64,000 nt of DNA, taken from Methylobacterium phyllostachyos. Its GTDB lineage: Bacteria > Pseudomonadota > Alphaproteobacteria > Rhizobiales > Beijerinckiaceae. The stretch spans positions 62,001 through 126,000 of the forward strand of contig NZ_FNHS01000008.1 of NCBI RefSeq assembly GCF_900103445.1. Reading direction: 5' to 3'. Shown piece by piece: positions 34,972 to 44,860 of the stretch (positions are counted from its first letter, which is position 1; each line of letters begins with the position of its first letter). The notes under the pieces are model-generated. The model was not told the origin of the DNA and ran no database searches. It saw only the letters and a program-made list of their open reading frames with translations. The position numbers were made by a program, and so were the translations under genes.

Positions 34972-37062
34972 TCAGGAGACCGTGCCGAGGGACTTGATCT
35001 CGACGCCCCGGGCGATCTCGACATGCGACAGAACCGGGATCGTCGGGAACAGGCGCTCGATGATCATCCGCACGTAGCCGCGCACCTCCGGCGCCGTGAC
35101 CAGGGCGAATTTGTGGGCGGTCTTCATCCGGGCGCGGATCGCCTCCGAGGCCTCGACGCCGAACTGCTCGATGAGCCGCGGGTCCATGTCGATCTCCGCC
35201 ACGTCGCCCTTGACGTCGCGCTTGAGCGCCTGGTGGAAGCTGAGGTCCCAGCGGCTTCCGAGGCGCAGGACGCTGAGCACCCCGTTCTCGGCGATGTCGC
35301 CGCAGATCTGCTGGGCGATGCGCAGTCGGACATGCTCGGCGATCTGCTCGGCGCGGCGGGCATGGGGGACGATCTCGGCGATGGCCTCGATGATCAGGTG
35401 CAGGTTGCGGATCGAGACCCGCTCGGCGAGCAGCAGCTTGAGCACCGCCTGCAGGCCCGAATACGAGATCTGCGATGGGCAGATATCGTCGACCAGCCGC
35501 TTGTACTCCGAATCGAGCCGGTCGATGAGCATCCGCAGGTCCTTGTAGGACAGGAGCTGCGGCAGGTTGTTGCGGATGACCTCGCTGACATGGGTCAGCA
35601 TGACGGAGTGGCTGTCGATCGGGCTGAACCCCTCGCGCCGCGCCTCCGCGGCGTAGGCCTCCGGCACCCAGACGGCCCGCATCCCGAAGGCCGGCTCGCG
35701 CACCTCCTCCCCCGCGATCGTGGGCAACGGCCCGTCGCCCACGACGATCAGCATCTCCCCGGGACGCACCTGCTGCGCGGCGATGACGGTCCCGTGGATC
35801 GCGATCTCGTAGGTCTTGCTCGGGACGCTGTTCGAGTCGACCAGCTTGATGTCGGGCACCACGAATCCGTATTGCTGCGCGAATTTCCGGCGCATCCGTC
35901 CGACCCGGTGAGCCAGCTCCTGCTGGGCGCCCTGCAATTGCACCGCGAGGTGCTTGCCCAGCCGCAATTCGATCTCGGCGGTCTTGAGCGAGTCCTTGAC
36001 GGCCTCGCTCTCGCGGCTCTCCAGAAGGCGCTGCTCCTCCTGGGCCTGCGCCTGGGCGTCGACCTTCGACTGCGCCTCGGCGATGCGCCGGGGGATCAGG
36101 TAGGCGATGGTGCCCATCAGGGCGCTCAGCAGCGCGAAGGGTACGAACGGCATCCCCGGCATGATCGCGAACAGCGCCATCATCCCGGCGGCGACGAACA
36201 GCGCCCGCGGATAGGCGCTGAGCTGGCCCAGCACCGCCTTCTCGGTCGTCCCCCGTGTGCCGCCCTTGGAGACCAGCAGGCCCGCGGCCAGCGACACGAT
36301 CAGGGCCGGGATCTGCGCGACGAGCCCGTCGCCCACCGAGAGCTTGGTGAAGATGTCGGCGGCCTTCGCCAGCGGCAGCCCGTGGCGGGTGACGCCGATG
36401 ATGATCCCGCCGAAGATGTTGACCGCGATGACGATCAGGCTGGCGACCGCCTCGCCGCGCACGAATTTCGAGGCGCCGTCCATGGAGCCGAAGAAGGCGC
36501 TCTCCTCCTCCAGCTCCCGTCGGCGTTGCTGCGCCTCCTTCTCGTCGATCAGGCCCGCGGAGAGGTCGGCGTCGATCGCCATCTGCTTGCCGGGGATCGC
36601 GTCGAGGGTGAAGCGGGCCCCGACCTCGGCGATGCGGGTGGCGCCCTTGGTGATCACCAGGAAGTTCACCGTGATCAGGATGGCGAACACGACCAGACCG
36701 ATCACGAAGTCGCCGCTCATGACGAACTGCGAGAAGCCCTCGATCACGTGGCCGGCCGCGTCGACGCCCGCATCGCCGTTGGACAGGATCAGGCGCGTCG
36801 TCGCGATCCCGAGCGCGAGGCGCAGCAGGGTCACGATCAGCAGGATCGTCGGGAAGGATGAGAATTCGAGCGGCTTCTGGATCCAGAGGGCGACCATCAG
36901 GATCAGCACGGACAGCGATATCGAGAGCGCCAGCCCGATATCGATCAGCACCGCCGGAACCGGCAGGAACAGGACCGCGAGGATCGCGATGATCCCCAAG
37001 GCGAACCACACGTCCCGCCGGACCCTGCCCTCCGGCGCGAGCGTCTCTACGGCCGCTGCCAC
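34972..37062 (-). CDS. flhA: Flagellar export gate protein FlhA
   Basis: A 696-residue protein. Residues of about 20-320 carry eight membrane helices with the FHIPEP-type loop, including [20 protein letters not shown] and [20 protein letters not shown] with [12 protein letters not shown]. The cytoplasmic domain (330-696) has [16 protein letters not shown] sequence and [18 protein letters not shown] blocks ([20 protein letters not shown]). FlhA forms the nonameric ring that docks export substrates and converts proton motive force. The length matches the family. Confidence 0.98.
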   Translation of the reverse strand: MAAAVETLAPEGRVRRDVWFALGIIAILAVLFLPVPAVLIDIGLALSISLSVLILMVALWIQKPLEFSSFPTILLIVTLLRLALGIATTRLILSNGDAGVDAAGHVIEGFSQFVMSGDFVIGLVVFAILITVNFLVITKGATRIAEVGARFTLDAIPGKQMAIDADLSAGLIDEKEAQQRRRELEEESAFFGSMDGASKFVRGEAVASLIVIAVNIFGGIIIGVTRHGLPLAKAADIFTKLSVGDGLVAQIPALIVSLAAGLLVSKGGTRGTTEKAVLGQLSAYPRALFVAAGMMALFAIMPGMPFVPFALLSALMGTIAYLIPRRIAEAQSKVDAQAQAQEEQRLLESRESEAVKDSLKTAEIELRLGKHLAVQLQGAQQELAHRVGRMRRKFAQQYGFVVPDIKLVDSNSVPSKTYEIAIHGTVIAAQQVRPGEMLIVVGDGPLPTIAGEEVREPAFGMRAVWVPEAYAAEARREGFSPIDSHSVMLTHVSEVIRNNLPQLLSYKDLRMLIDRLDSEYKRLVDDICPSQISYSGLQAVLKLLLAERVSIRNLHLIIEAIAEIVPHARRAEQIAEHVRLRIAQQICGDIAENGVLSVLRLGSRWDLSFHQALKRDVKGDVAEIDMDPRLIEQFGVEASEAIRARMKTAHKFALVTAPEVRGYVRMIIERLFPTIPVLSHVEIARGVEIKSLGTVS

Positions 37063-37170
37063 GCTCTCACCCCTCTCTGTGTCGAGGCCGCTTCTGGATC
37101 AGCAAGCTTGCGCCTGGGTTGCGCCGGCCACGCCCACCGGTCCCCCGGGCGGGCTGTTCCCCGGCGCCGC

Positions 37171-37437
37171 TCAGAAGCCGGTGATGATCCGGCCGTAGAC
37201 CAGCTCGGTGAAGGCGTAGATCTGGCCGCCGACGAAGGACCCGGTGATGATCATCACCACCAGGACGACCACGATCTTCGGCACGAAGGTCAGGGTGACC
37301 TCTTGGATCTGGGTCAGCGCCTGGAACAGGGCGATCAGAATTCCCACCAGCATGGCCGCCCCGACCGCGGGTCCGGAGGCGACGATGATCGTCCAGATGG
37401 CGGTCCGGACGAGCTCAAGGGCATCGATCTCGTTCAT
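37171..37437 (-). CDS. fliQ: Flagellar export gate protein FliQ
   Basis: An 88-residue protein with two membrane helices (MNEIDALELVRTAIWTIIVA start and VPKIVVVLVVMIITGSFVGG). The central ALFQALTQIQEVTLTFVPKI is the FliQ signature. It works with FliP and FliR. It sits between flgD and flhA. Confidence 0.97.
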   Translation of the reverse strand: MNEIDALELVRTAIWTIIVASGPAVGAAMLVGILIALFQALTQIQEVTLTFVPKIVVVLVVMIITGSFVGGQIYAFTELVYGRIITGF

Positions 37438-37453
37438 GGCGCCGGATCGGCCG

Positions 37454-37891
37454 CTACGAGACGGTCATGCCGGCCTCGTACGGCACGTCCTGGCCGCTAT
37501 CGAGATGCGCGAGCAGCCCGTCCTTGGTCATCTGGACGGAGGTGACCATCCCGGTGATCTTCTGATCCGCCGCGGTGACGGTGTGGCCGACGAGGTTCCC
37601 GGCTTGGGACATCGCCGAGGAGGCGAGCAGCGCGTCGAGCTTGCTGTTCATGTTGACGCTCTGCTCGACCTGCGAGAACGTCGCCAACTGGCCCATATAC
37701 TCCGTCGACTTCATCGGGTCGGTCGGATTCTGGTTCTTCATCTGAGCCATGAGCAACTTGAGGAAGTTGTCGTAGTTCAGGGTCGACTGCTTCGCCGCGG
37801 TCTTGGCGGCGGCCGCCTTCCGGGCCTCCGCCTGGGCCGTCGTGTCGGCTGGCGGGGTCGAATATCCGGTGTTGGTGGACGGTACAGACAT
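37454..37891 (-). CDS. flgD: Hook-cap protein FlgD, short form
   Basis: A 145-residue protein with the FlgD N-terminal block NYDNFLKLLMAQMKNQNPTD and PMKSTEYMGQLATFSQVEQS. It ends with a short LVGHTVTAADQKITGMVTSV domain. The Ig and Tudor-like domains of longer FlgD proteins are missing, as is usual in Rhizobiales. FlgD caps the growing hook. It follows flbT by 104 bases. Confidence 0.95.
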   Translation of the reverse strand: MSVPSTNTGYSTPPADTTAQAEARKAAAAKTAAKQSTLNYDNFLKLLMAQMKNQNPTDPMKSTEYMGQLATFSQVEQSVNMNSKLDALLASSAMSQAGNLVGHTVTAADQKITGMVTSVQMTKDGLLAHLDSGQDVPYEAGMTVS

Positions 37892-37995
37892 CGCTCAATC
37901 TCCAACCGATAAGGGGTTCGGGCCGTCGCGGCGTGCGGGCACGCAGGGGGCAAGCCGGCCCCCGCAGCGCCACCCGGCTCGTCTCGGGGGCGCCC

Positions 37996-38418
37996 TCAGG
38001 CGACCTGATGGGTGATCGCGCCTGCCGTGTTGGCGGCCCGCGACGTATCCGCTTCGAACAGGCCCCGCAGGATCCGCAGGACCTCGAAGGGCCGGCCGGC
38101 GGAGAGGAAATTCCGGGCCGCCGCCAGGGCGGATGTGACCTGCGGTCCCGGCTCGCTCGCCACGATCGAGCTGTCGACTTCGGCGTAGGCGTGCCGGACC
38201 CGGTCCGCGTTGCTGGGGTCGATCAGCATGGCCTGCGCGATGAAGTAGAGCTGGCGGATCGGCGTCGTCGCCTGCTCCGCCTGCAGCACATGCGCCTCCA
38301 GGAGGAACGTGGCGTCGTTGAGCAGCTCGATCGTGACCTTGCGATCGACGCGCAGGACTGCGCCGTTGATGAAGATCCGCTCGTGGCCCCGCAGGCTCAG
38401 GTTGATGGAGCGGCTCAT
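37996..38418 (-). CDS. flbT: Flagellin post-transcriptional repressor FlbT
   Basis: A 140-residue protein starting MSRSINLSLRGHERIFINGA at the ATG at 38418, which overlaps the flaF stop (ATGA). The phrases LLNDATFLLEAHVLQAEQAT and RQLYFIAQAMLIDPSNADRV are diagnostic of FlbT. FlbT binds the 5' leader of flagellin mRNA and, depending on species, destabilises it or promotes translation. The partner FlaF is adjacent. Confidence 0.97.
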   Translation of the reverse strand: MSRSINLSLRGHERIFINGAVLRVDRKVTIELLNDATFLLEAHVLQAEQATTPIRQLYFIAQAMLIDPSNADRVRHAYAEVDSSIVASEPGPQVTSALAAARNFLSAGRPFEVLRILRGLFEADTSRAANTAGAITHQVA

Positions 38419-38762
38419 TGCAGACCGTCCCGGACGAGCGTGTTGACGTAGATCAGGGCTTCGAAGCCGGCGGCATCGCCGCGCAGGATCTGATCGGCGC
38501 GGCTCATGTTCCACAGGCCGATGGAGATCAGGTCCGCCCGCAGCTCCGTCGACAGGGCGTTCTCCGGATTGGCGAGATCGTCGATGAGCAGGCTCCAGAG
38601 GCGCTGCAGGAAGCTGGTCGCCTCCTGGCGCAGCTCCGGCGGCGCGTCCGCGGCCTCGGCCCGCTTCATCAGGTCGATGGCCTGATCGAAGGCGGCCCGC
38701 TCCCGTTCTCTGGCGAGTGCGGGGGATTCATCCATGATCTCTGCGTAAGACGCGCCGTACAT
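38415..38762 (-). CDS. flaF: Flagellin synthesis regulator FlaF
   Basis: A 115-residue protein with ALARERERAAFDQAIDLMKR early, LWSLLIDDLANPENALSTEL in the middle and LISIGLWNMSRADQILRGDA near the end, matching FlaF. FlaF acts with FlbT to tune flagellin production and is a secretion chaperone in Caulobacter. Positioned between flgL and flbT, as in Brucella and Sinorhizobium. Confidence 0.96.
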   Translation of the reverse strand: MYGASYAEIMDESPALARERERAAFDQAIDLMKRAEAADAPPELRQEATSFLQRLWSLLIDDLANPENALSTELRADLISIGLWNMSRADQILRGDAAGFEALIYVNTLVRDGLQ

Positions 38763-38851
38763 CGCAGAAGTGCCTCTTGTGTCGCTTCGGTATGCAGGCT
38801 CGATACGGACGGTCTTCCGTCCGCCTCAGGCCCGTTCAAGACAGCTCTGGA

Positions 38852-39922
38852 TTATCGAACGTAGTCCATGAGACTGAGTCTGTTGACCTGGTTCGTCAGG
38901 GAGTACGAAATCTCGAGCTGTGTCGTCAGGCTCTTGACGCGCGCTGCGGCCTCGACGGGGTCGCCGTACTCCAAATTCCTGACGCCGGTTTCGAGGATGT
39001 TCTTCTGAACATCCATCTGCTTTCCGACATCGGTGATGCGGGCCTGGACGGCGCCCACATCCGCCTGGATGTTCGTGACGCCCCAGGTCGCGCTGCCGGC
39101 GAGGCCGCGCAGCTTGTCGTAGACGACTGCCTGCGTGTTCGAGGAAAGGCTCGGCAGGCCGATGGAGGCGCCCAGCGTGTACAACATCGCCAGCTGCCGC
39201 AGGGGCTGGGCGTTGGCGCTTACGGAACTGTCGACCGTCTCGTTGCGGGCGATCTCGCTGCGGACCGGCGTGTCGGACGCTTTGGACCACTTGTCTTTCC
39301 ACTGCGCGTCGGAGAAGAGCGCCGCGAAGGGGCCGCCATCCGCCAGGAAGCTCTGCATCTGCGCGGGGGTGATGTCGCTGGATTGCGGCTGCGTGCCGGG
39401 CTCGAAATGGAACTGGGTTTTGAACGCGTCCACGAAGGCCTGCTTGGCGGGCGAGGGCGTCCCCGAAGTCGTCTCGTAATCCGCGATCGGGACCTGGCTC
39501 GTGTTGATCCCGCCGAACAGGTATTGGCCGCCCGTCTGCGTGTTCAGCTCCGCGATCAGCGCCGTGAGCTTGGCGGACGAGGCCTGCGCGATCGTGGTGG
39601 CGCTGGTGTCGTTCAGCTTCCCGGGCGTCAGCGTCGCCATGAAGGCTTCCCCGTCGGTCCGGGCTCGGTCGAGGGCTTGGTAGGCGCTGTTGATCCGGGT
39701 GCTCGTCAGGCCGTTGCGATCCTGCTGCGCCTTGAGGTCGTCGAGACCCTGCCGGAGATCGAGGGTGAGCCCGGTCCGGTAGCCGAGCTGGAGACCGACA
39801 TCCGCGTAGCGGCCGTCATTCGTGCTCTCGGCATTGGCCTTATTCAGGTCCGACTGGAGACGGTTCATGGACGCGCGCGGCGTGTTCAGGAAACTGACCG
39901 TCGAGATGTAGTTCGTCCGCAT
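38852..39922 (-). CDS. flgL: Hook-filament junction protein FlgL
   Basis: A 356-residue flagellin-like protein. The N-terminus MRTNYISTVSFLNTPRASMN with RLQSDLNKANAESTNDGRYA and the C-terminus NLEYGDPVEAAARVKSLTTQ with LEISYSLTNQVNRLSLMDYV fit the alphaproteobacterial FlgL. It forms the second junction layer between hook and filament. Four bases separate it from flgK. Confidence 0.95.
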   Translation of the reverse strand: MRTNYISTVSFLNTPRASMNRLQSDLNKANAESTNDGRYADVGLQLGYRTGLTLDLRQGLDDLKAQQDRNGLTSTRINSAYQALDRARTDGEAFMATLTPGKLNDTSATTIAQASSAKLTALIAELNTQTGGQYLFGGINTSQVPIADYETTSGTPSPAKQAFVDAFKTQFHFEPGTQPQSSDITPAQMQSFLADGGPFAALFSDAQWKDKWSKASDTPVRSEIARNETVDSSVSANAQPLRQLAMLYTLGASIGLPSLSSNTQAVVYDKLRGLAGSATWGVTNIQADVGAVQARITDVGKQMDVQKNILETGVRNLEYGDPVEAAARVKSLTTQLEISYSLTNQVNRLSLMDYVR

Positions 39923-39926
39923 CGGA

Positions 39927-41387
39927 CTACCTCACCGCATCGAGGAGGGATTGGAGCATCGCGTTGACCGTCGCGATGAGCTTGGCGGAGGCCGCGTAGG
40001 ATTTCTCCAGCTGGAGCATCTGGGCGATCTCGTCGTCCCGGTTCACGCCGGTGGCGTTCGAGAGGGCCGTGGAGGCGCTGCTGAGCACGGCCGATTCGGT
40101 GTCGACCCGACCCGAGGCGGCCTTGCGGGAGGCTTCCAGCCAGCTCGCCGAGGCCTGGGCGGCCGTCATCACTGAGGTCGAGAGCGGCAGTTCCGAATTC
40201 GCCGGGAAGGTCCGATCCAACCGGAAAGCCGTCTGAAGCGCGCGCAGATGGTCCGAGAAGGCGGCTGCGCCCGAGGTGTTGTACTGGTACTGCGACCCCG
40301 CATTCATGCCGCCGTCCCGCAGGGTGAACGAGTCTCCCCCCTGGGCGGGATCCGCCTTCGGGTTCACCTGGATGCTGGCGGCGAGCCCCGCCTTGCCCAG
40401 AGCCGGCAGGGTCGGCCCCCCGGCATAGGTCAGGAGGCCCGCCAGGGCGGTCCCGGTCGTGGGGTTGTCCTTGTCCGTCTCGGCGAAGGCCGCGATCAGC
40501 CCGCCGGCGACCGCGTCGAGCTGCGCCTGATACGTGACCGCGATGTCGTCGCGCACCGCAATCTGCCCGACGATGCGCCCGGCCTGGAGCGGCATCAGCG
40601 AGGCGCTGCCCGTGACCTGCACGCCGTCGATGAACACCGCGTTGCCCGATAGGCCTGCCGCGAAGGCGGCGGTCGGCGCGAAGGTCACCGGCCGCGCGAC
40701 CTTGTCGAAGAGCGGCGAGCCGTTATCGGCATAGATCGCCATGTCGTTGTTGGCCCGCACCACCGTGGTGATGCTGATCTCCTGCGACAGCTGCGCGAGG
40801 ATCTTGTCGCGGTTGTCCAACGCGTCGCTGATGTCGGCCCCGGTGACCGTTCCGGTCATCACGGCCTTGTTGGCCTTGTCGAACTGCGCCAGCAGGTCGT
40901 TGATCGTCTGGACGGAGGCGCCGATCTCGTCGTCCGCGATCTTGCGGGTGGCCTGCACCGTGCCGCTGGCCCGGTTCAGCGCCAGCGCCAAGTCCTTCGC
41001 CGCCGCCACGGCGGCCTTGGCCAGGTTCTGGTCGTTGGGCTGGTTCGCGGCATTGCTCAGCGCCTGGTTGAGGACGCTGACCTTGGCGGCCACGGAACCG
41101 TCCTCCTGCGTGTCGCCGACCGTCTCCTGCAGCTTCGTCAGGCCGTCCAGGATCGCTTGGCGCCCCGCCAGTTCCGACGTGCTGCCGATCATCTTGTCGA
41201 ACAGCGCCGTGTTGCTGACGCGGGCGACCACGACCCGGACCGCCCCGTCCGTCGTGATCAGGGACGCGGTCTTGCGCGAATAGGACGCGTCGCCGACGCC
41301 CGAGACGTTGCGGGATACCGTATCGGTCTGTGTCCCGTTTGACAGCAGCGACCCGCGCGCCGTGTTCAGGGCAACGGAGAGACTCAT
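39927..41387 (-). CDS. flgK: Hook-filament junction protein FlgK
   Basis: A 486-residue protein beginning MSLSVALNTARGSLLSNGTQ with TDTVSRNVSGVGDASYSRKT and ending GVNRDDEIAQMLQLEKSYAA with SAKLIATVNAMLQSLLDAV. Both ends match FlgK. The NGxxL-type DISDALDNRDKILAQLSQEI segment at about 185-205 is also standard. It is exported after the hook is finished and joins hook to filament. Confidence 0.97.
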   Translation of the reverse strand: MSLSVALNTARGSLLSNGTQTDTVSRNVSGVGDASYSRKTASLITTDGAVRVVVARVSNTALFDKMIGSTSELAGRQAILDGLTKLQETVGDTQEDGSVAAKVSVLNQALSNAANQPNDQNLAKAAVAAAKDLALALNRASGTVQATRKIADDEIGASVQTINDLLAQFDKANKAVMTGTVTGADISDALDNRDKILAQLSQEISITTVVRANNDMAIYADNGSPLFDKVARPVTFAPTAAFAAGLSGNAVFIDGVQVTGSASLMPLQAGRIVGQIAVRDDIAVTYQAQLDAVAGGLIAAFAETDKDNPTTGTALAGLLTYAGGPTLPALGKAGLAASIQVNPKADPAQGGDSFTLRDGGMNAGSQYQYNTSGAAAFSDHLRALQTAFRLDRTFPANSELPLSTSVMTAAQASASWLEASRKAASGRVDTESAVLSSASTALSNATGVNRDDEIAQMLQLEKSYAASAKLIATVNAMLQSLLDAVR

Positions 41388-41410
41388 CCTGCGCGTCCTC
41401 TAATCCCGAA

Positions 41411-42640
41411 TCAGCGCTTCAGGTTGACCAGGGTCTCGAGCATCTCGGTGCCGGTCTGGAACACCTTCGAGTTGGCGCCGTAGCTGGTCTGCGAGGCGAT
41501 CATGGTCGCCAGCTCGTCGCCGAGATCGACCGTGGATTGCTCGAGCATGCTGCTCAGGATCGAGCCGCGTCCGTCGATGTTGGGAAAGCCGGTGCGCACA
41601 AGACCGGACGTGTTGCTCACGTCGTAGACGTTGCCCGCGCGCGGGGTGAGGTTGTCCGGGCTCGCCACCGTGGCCAGCGGGATCTTGTAGGCCGCGTAGC
41701 GCGAGCCGTCCTCGTAGACCGCGTAGACCGTGCCGTCCGTGGCGATATTCGTGCTCTTGACGGCACTCGGGAGGTTTCCGTCGATGGCCGTGGTCTTCAT
41801 GCTGTAATCGCCAGCATTCTGCGTGATCGCCGACAGGTCGAGGGTGAAGGACTGGCCGTTTGGTACGGTCCAGCTCAGCTTCGGGGTGGAGGTCGGTTTG
41901 CCGCTCCCGTCGAAGGTCATGGGCACGGTGCTGCCGAGCTGGCCGCCCTTTGCAGTCGGGGTGTCGCGGCTGAAGGCTGCGGCCTCCCACTGGCCGTCAG
42001 CCTTCTTTATGAAATTGATGTCGACATTCGACGGTCGACCGGCATTGTCATAGGTCGTGATCGAGTAAGTCTTCGTATAGTTGGTCGAGCTTATGGGCTG
42101 CCCGTTGTTCGGAGCGTCGATGTACAGGTTGCCCGCCAGCGTTCCAGCCGTCGAGGGGCTCGTCTTCCCGGCCAGGCTTGCGATGTTGACCGGCACGAGG
42201 CCGTCATAGCTGTTCAGCGACACCTTCGGATCGCCGTTGGCCAGGCTGTAGCCCTGCAACGTCATACCGGCGGCATTCACCATGTTGCCCGACGGGCCAT
42301 CGACCACGAAATTCCCCGCCCGGGTGAGGTGCGGGGTGCCGCCCCGGTCCTTCACGATGAAGAACCCCTCCCCCTGGATCGCCATGTCGGTGCTGGACGT
42401 CGTCTGCTGCGTCGTGCCCTGGTTGCTGCTGCCACCGATCCCGTACCGGACTGTGGTGCTGACCGATCCGGCATTGTAGGAGCCGGCGTTCGAATCCGTC
42501 AGCATGGAGGAGAACTGCGTGTTTCCGCGCTTGTAGCCGACCGTGTTCTGATTCTGGATGTTGTCCGCAACAACGCCCAGCCGGTTCGTCTGCGCGTTCA
42601 TTCCAGACACGCCGGCGTTCAGCACTCCGTACAGACCCAT
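41411..42640 (-). CDS. flgE: Flagellar hook protein FlgE
   Basis: A 409-residue protein with the N-terminal GVLNAGVSGMNAQTNRLGVV and ADNIQNQNTVGYKRGNTQFS. The central hook domain carries MAIQGEGFFIVKDRGGTPHL, and the C-terminus LGDELATMIASQTSYGANSK with VFQTGTEMLETLVNLKR is conserved. It polymerises into the universal joint. The gene is followed by flgK after 23 bases. Confidence 0.97.
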   Translation of the reverse strand: MGLYGVLNAGVSGMNAQTNRLGVVADNIQNQNTVGYKRGNTQFSSMLTDSNAGSYNAGSVSTTVRYGIGGSSNQGTTQQTTSSTDMAIQGEGFFIVKDRGGTPHLTRAGNFVVDGPSGNMVNAAGMTLQGYSLANGDPKVSLNSYDGLVPVNIASLAGKTSPSTAGTLAGNLYIDAPNNGQPISSTNYTKTYSITTYDNAGRPSNVDINFIKKADGQWEAAAFSRDTPTAKGGQLGSTVPMTFDGSGKPTSTPKLSWTVPNGQSFTLDLSAITQNAGDYSMKTTAIDGNLPSAVKSTNIATDGTVYAVYEDGSRYAAYKIPLATVASPDNLTPRAGNVYDVSNTSGLVRTGFPNIDGRGSILSSMLEQSTVDLGDELATMIASQTSYGANSKVFQTGTEMLETLVNLKR

Positions 42641-42746
42641 GGCCAGAACTCCTCGTCGAAAGACCTAGTGTATACTCAGAGCAGGGTTCGCTTGCGCGAG
42701 GCTTTCCCCGCTCTGCGACCCCGATCGTCAGGCTGCCCGATCCGCC

Positions 42747-44066
42747 TCAGCCCCGGAGGGCGTTGGCCAGATCCAGGAAGGCGTCGTGGCTCTCCGGCTC
42801 GCTCGGGTCCTGCCGGAGGGCGGCGTAGATCTTGGGGATCAGCGCGACCGCCTGATCCAGCTCGGGGTCGGTCCCCGCGTGGTAGCCGCCCATCAGGCGC
42901 AGGTCCCGGGAATCCTCGAAGCGGGCGATCATGCCCTTGAGCGTGCGCACCAGCTCCCGCTGCTGCGGCGTCCAGACCAGATCGGCGAGGCGCGAGATCG
43001 AGCCGAGCAGGTTGATCGCCGGGTAGCGGCCCTGGTCGGCGATCGCCCGGTCGAGGACGATGTGCCCGTCCAGCGTTCCGCGGATGCTGTCGGCCACCGG
43101 GTCATTGTGGTCGTCACCGTCGATCAGCACGGAGAAGATGCCGGTGATCGAGCCCCCGCCCTCCAGCCCCGGCCCCGCCCGCTCCAGAAGGCGCGGCAGG
43201 TCGCCGAACACGCTCGGTGGGTAGCCCCGTGCCACCGGCGGCTCGCCCGCCGCCAGGGCGACCTCCCGGGCGGCGTGGGCGAATCGGGTCACCGAATCGA
43301 GCACGAGCAGCACCGACTGACCCCGGTCGCGAAAGTACTCCGCCACCGCGACCGCCAGCTTCGGCGCCTGCCGGCGCATCATCGGGCTCTCGTCGCCGGT
43401 CGCCACCACCACCACCGAGCGCGGCCGGCTCTCCAGGATCGGGCCCTCCAGGAATTCCCGCACCTCGCGCCCGCGCTCGCCCACCAGGGCGACCACCACG
43501 GCGTCGAAGCCCGAGCAGCGGGCGAGCATCGACAGCAGCGTCGTCTTGCCCACGCCCGAGCCGGCGAAGATGCCCATGCGCTGCGCGGCACAGAGGGGGG
43601 TGAACAGGTCGATGGCCCGCACCCCGGTCCGCAGCGGCTGGTCGACCCGGGCCCGGCGCATCGCCGGCGGCGGATCGGCGTCGAGCGGCATGGCGCGCTC
43701 GCCCCGGGGCAGTTCGCCCTTCCCGTCGATCGGCTGCCCGAGGGCATTGATGACCCGATCCTTCCACCCCTCGCAGGGGCGGGGCGCCGCGGCCGCCATC
43801 CGGTAGGCCGGCGCTCCGAGGCCGGCCTCGATCCGGCCCTCGAACGGCTTGAGGATCACGCCCTCCTCGTCGATCCGCACCACCTCGCCGTCGATCGGCC
43901 GCCCCGCCGCCTCGATCCGCATCCGGTCGCCGAGGCGCAGCAGCGGCGTGGCGATGCGGATCCGGCAATGCCCGAACCCGATCTCCCGCACGGCGCCGCC
44001 GACCCGGACGAGGGGATGCTCGTCCCGGTCCCCCAGGGCGTCGGCGAGCCGATCCAGCGCGTTCAT
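42747..44066 (-). CDS. fliI: Flagellar export ATPase FliI
   Basis: A 439-residue protein from the ATG at 44066 (MNALDRLADALGDRDEHPLV). The Walker A motif GIFAGSGVGKTTLLSML is at about residues 162-178, followed by VVALVGERGREVREFLEG and the Walker B-like SVLLVLDSVTRFAHAAREVA. The C-terminus is the F1-beta-like helical domain. FliI forms a hexamer under the export gate with FliH and FliJ. A longer frame to 44192 overlaps flgF and has non-coding character. Confidence 0.97.
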   Translation of the reverse strand: MNALDRLADALGDRDEHPLVRVGGAVREIGFGHCRIRIATPLLRLGDRMRIEAAGRPIDGEVVRIDEEGVILKPFEGRIEAGLGAPAYRMAAAAPRPCEGWKDRVINALGQPIDGKGELPRGERAMPLDADPPPAMRRARVDQPLRTGVRAIDLFTPLCAAQRMGIFAGSGVGKTTLLSMLARCSGFDAVVVALVGERGREVREFLEGPILESRPRSVVVVATGDESPMMRRQAPKLAVAVAEYFRDRGQSVLLVLDSVTRFAHAAREVALAAGEPPVARGYPPSVFGDLPRLLERAGPGLEGGGSITGIFSVLIDGDDHNDPVADSIRGTLDGHIVLDRAIADQGRYPAINLLGSISRLADLVWTPQQRELVRTLKGMIARFEDSRDLRLMGGYHAGTDPELDQAVALIPKIYAALRQDPSEPESHDAFLDLANALRG

Positions 44067-44118
44067 GATGATTCCCGCAAGCGCCTGTGCCGTAAGCCGC
44101 CGGTCTCGCGCCGGCCGC

Positions 44119-44859
44119 TCAAGAGGCCGGGCCGAGGCCGCGGATCGCGTCCTGCAGCGAGGCTTCCGCTTCCGACACCGCGGAGGCCGCACTCTGGAAG
44201 GTGCGGGTGATCTCGATGAGCCGCGCCATCTCCATCACCGGATTGACGTTGGCGCCCTCTTGGAAACCCTGCTGCACCCGGACCGTCGTCTCGCCGCGCT
44301 GGTTGAAGTCGAGGATCGGAACCCCAGCCCGATCCGAGGTCACCGCGCCGCCGGCGACCCGCGTCAGCTTCGCGGCCGGGTCGAGGCGGAACACGCCGAG
44401 CGCGCCGATCTGGTTGGCGCCCTGGGTGATGATCCCGTCCTGGCCGATCGTGAGCGCCGGCCCCTCCGGGTCCACCGTCAGGGGCGAGCCCCCCGGATCC
44501 AGGACCGGTCGCCCGCTCAGATCCTGCAGGTCGCCGGCCGCCGAGATCTGCATGCGGCCGTCCCGGGTGTAGACCGGGCCCTGCGGACCCCGCACCGCCA
44601 GCCAGCCGTCGCCGTTGAGCCCGACATCGAGGGGCGAATCCGTCTTGGTGAGCGGACCGCCCTTGCGCGACAGGAAGGTGTCCCCCGGTGTCGCGAAGGC
44701 GACCTCGCGCTTGCCCGCCTCGGACAGGATCGTCCCGAACTTCACCTCCTCGGCGCGGTAGCCCGCCGTCCCGAGATTGGCGACGTTGGTCGCCACCGTG
44801 TTCAGGCGCTGCTCGAGCGCCATCTGGGCCGACAGCGCGACGTAGAGCGACGATTGCAT
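44119..44859 (-). CDS. flgF: Flagellar rod protein FlgF
   Basis: A 246-residue rod-family protein: MQSSLYVALSAQMALEQRLN and TVATNVANLGTAGYRAEEVK at the start, LDVGLNGDGWLAVRGPQGPV in the middle and EGANVNPVMEMARLIEITRT near the end. It belongs to the FlgF branch and forms part of the proximal rod. It is separated from the DUF1217 gene by one base. Confidence 0.95.
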   Translation of the reverse strand: MQSSLYVALSAQMALEQRLNTVATNVANLGTAGYRAEEVKFGTILSEAGKREVAFATPGDTFLSRKGGPLTKTDSPLDVGLNGDGWLAVRGPQGPVYTRDGRMQISAAGDLQDLSGRPVLDPGGSPLTVDPEGPALTIGQDGIITQGANQIGALGVFRLDPAAKLTRVAGGAVTSDRAGVPILDFNQRGETTVRVQQGFQEGANVNPVMEMARLIEITRTFQSAASAVSEAEASLQDAIRGLGPAS

Positions 44860-44860
44860 G

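Noticed and set aside
33646..36861. Very long plus-strand frame (over 1000 codons) opposite flhA and fliR
   Set aside because: Its translation is an Arg/Asp/His/Gln-rich low-complexity string, typical of the antisense of high-GC genes. flhA, fliR and fliJ-like on the minus strand explain the sequence.
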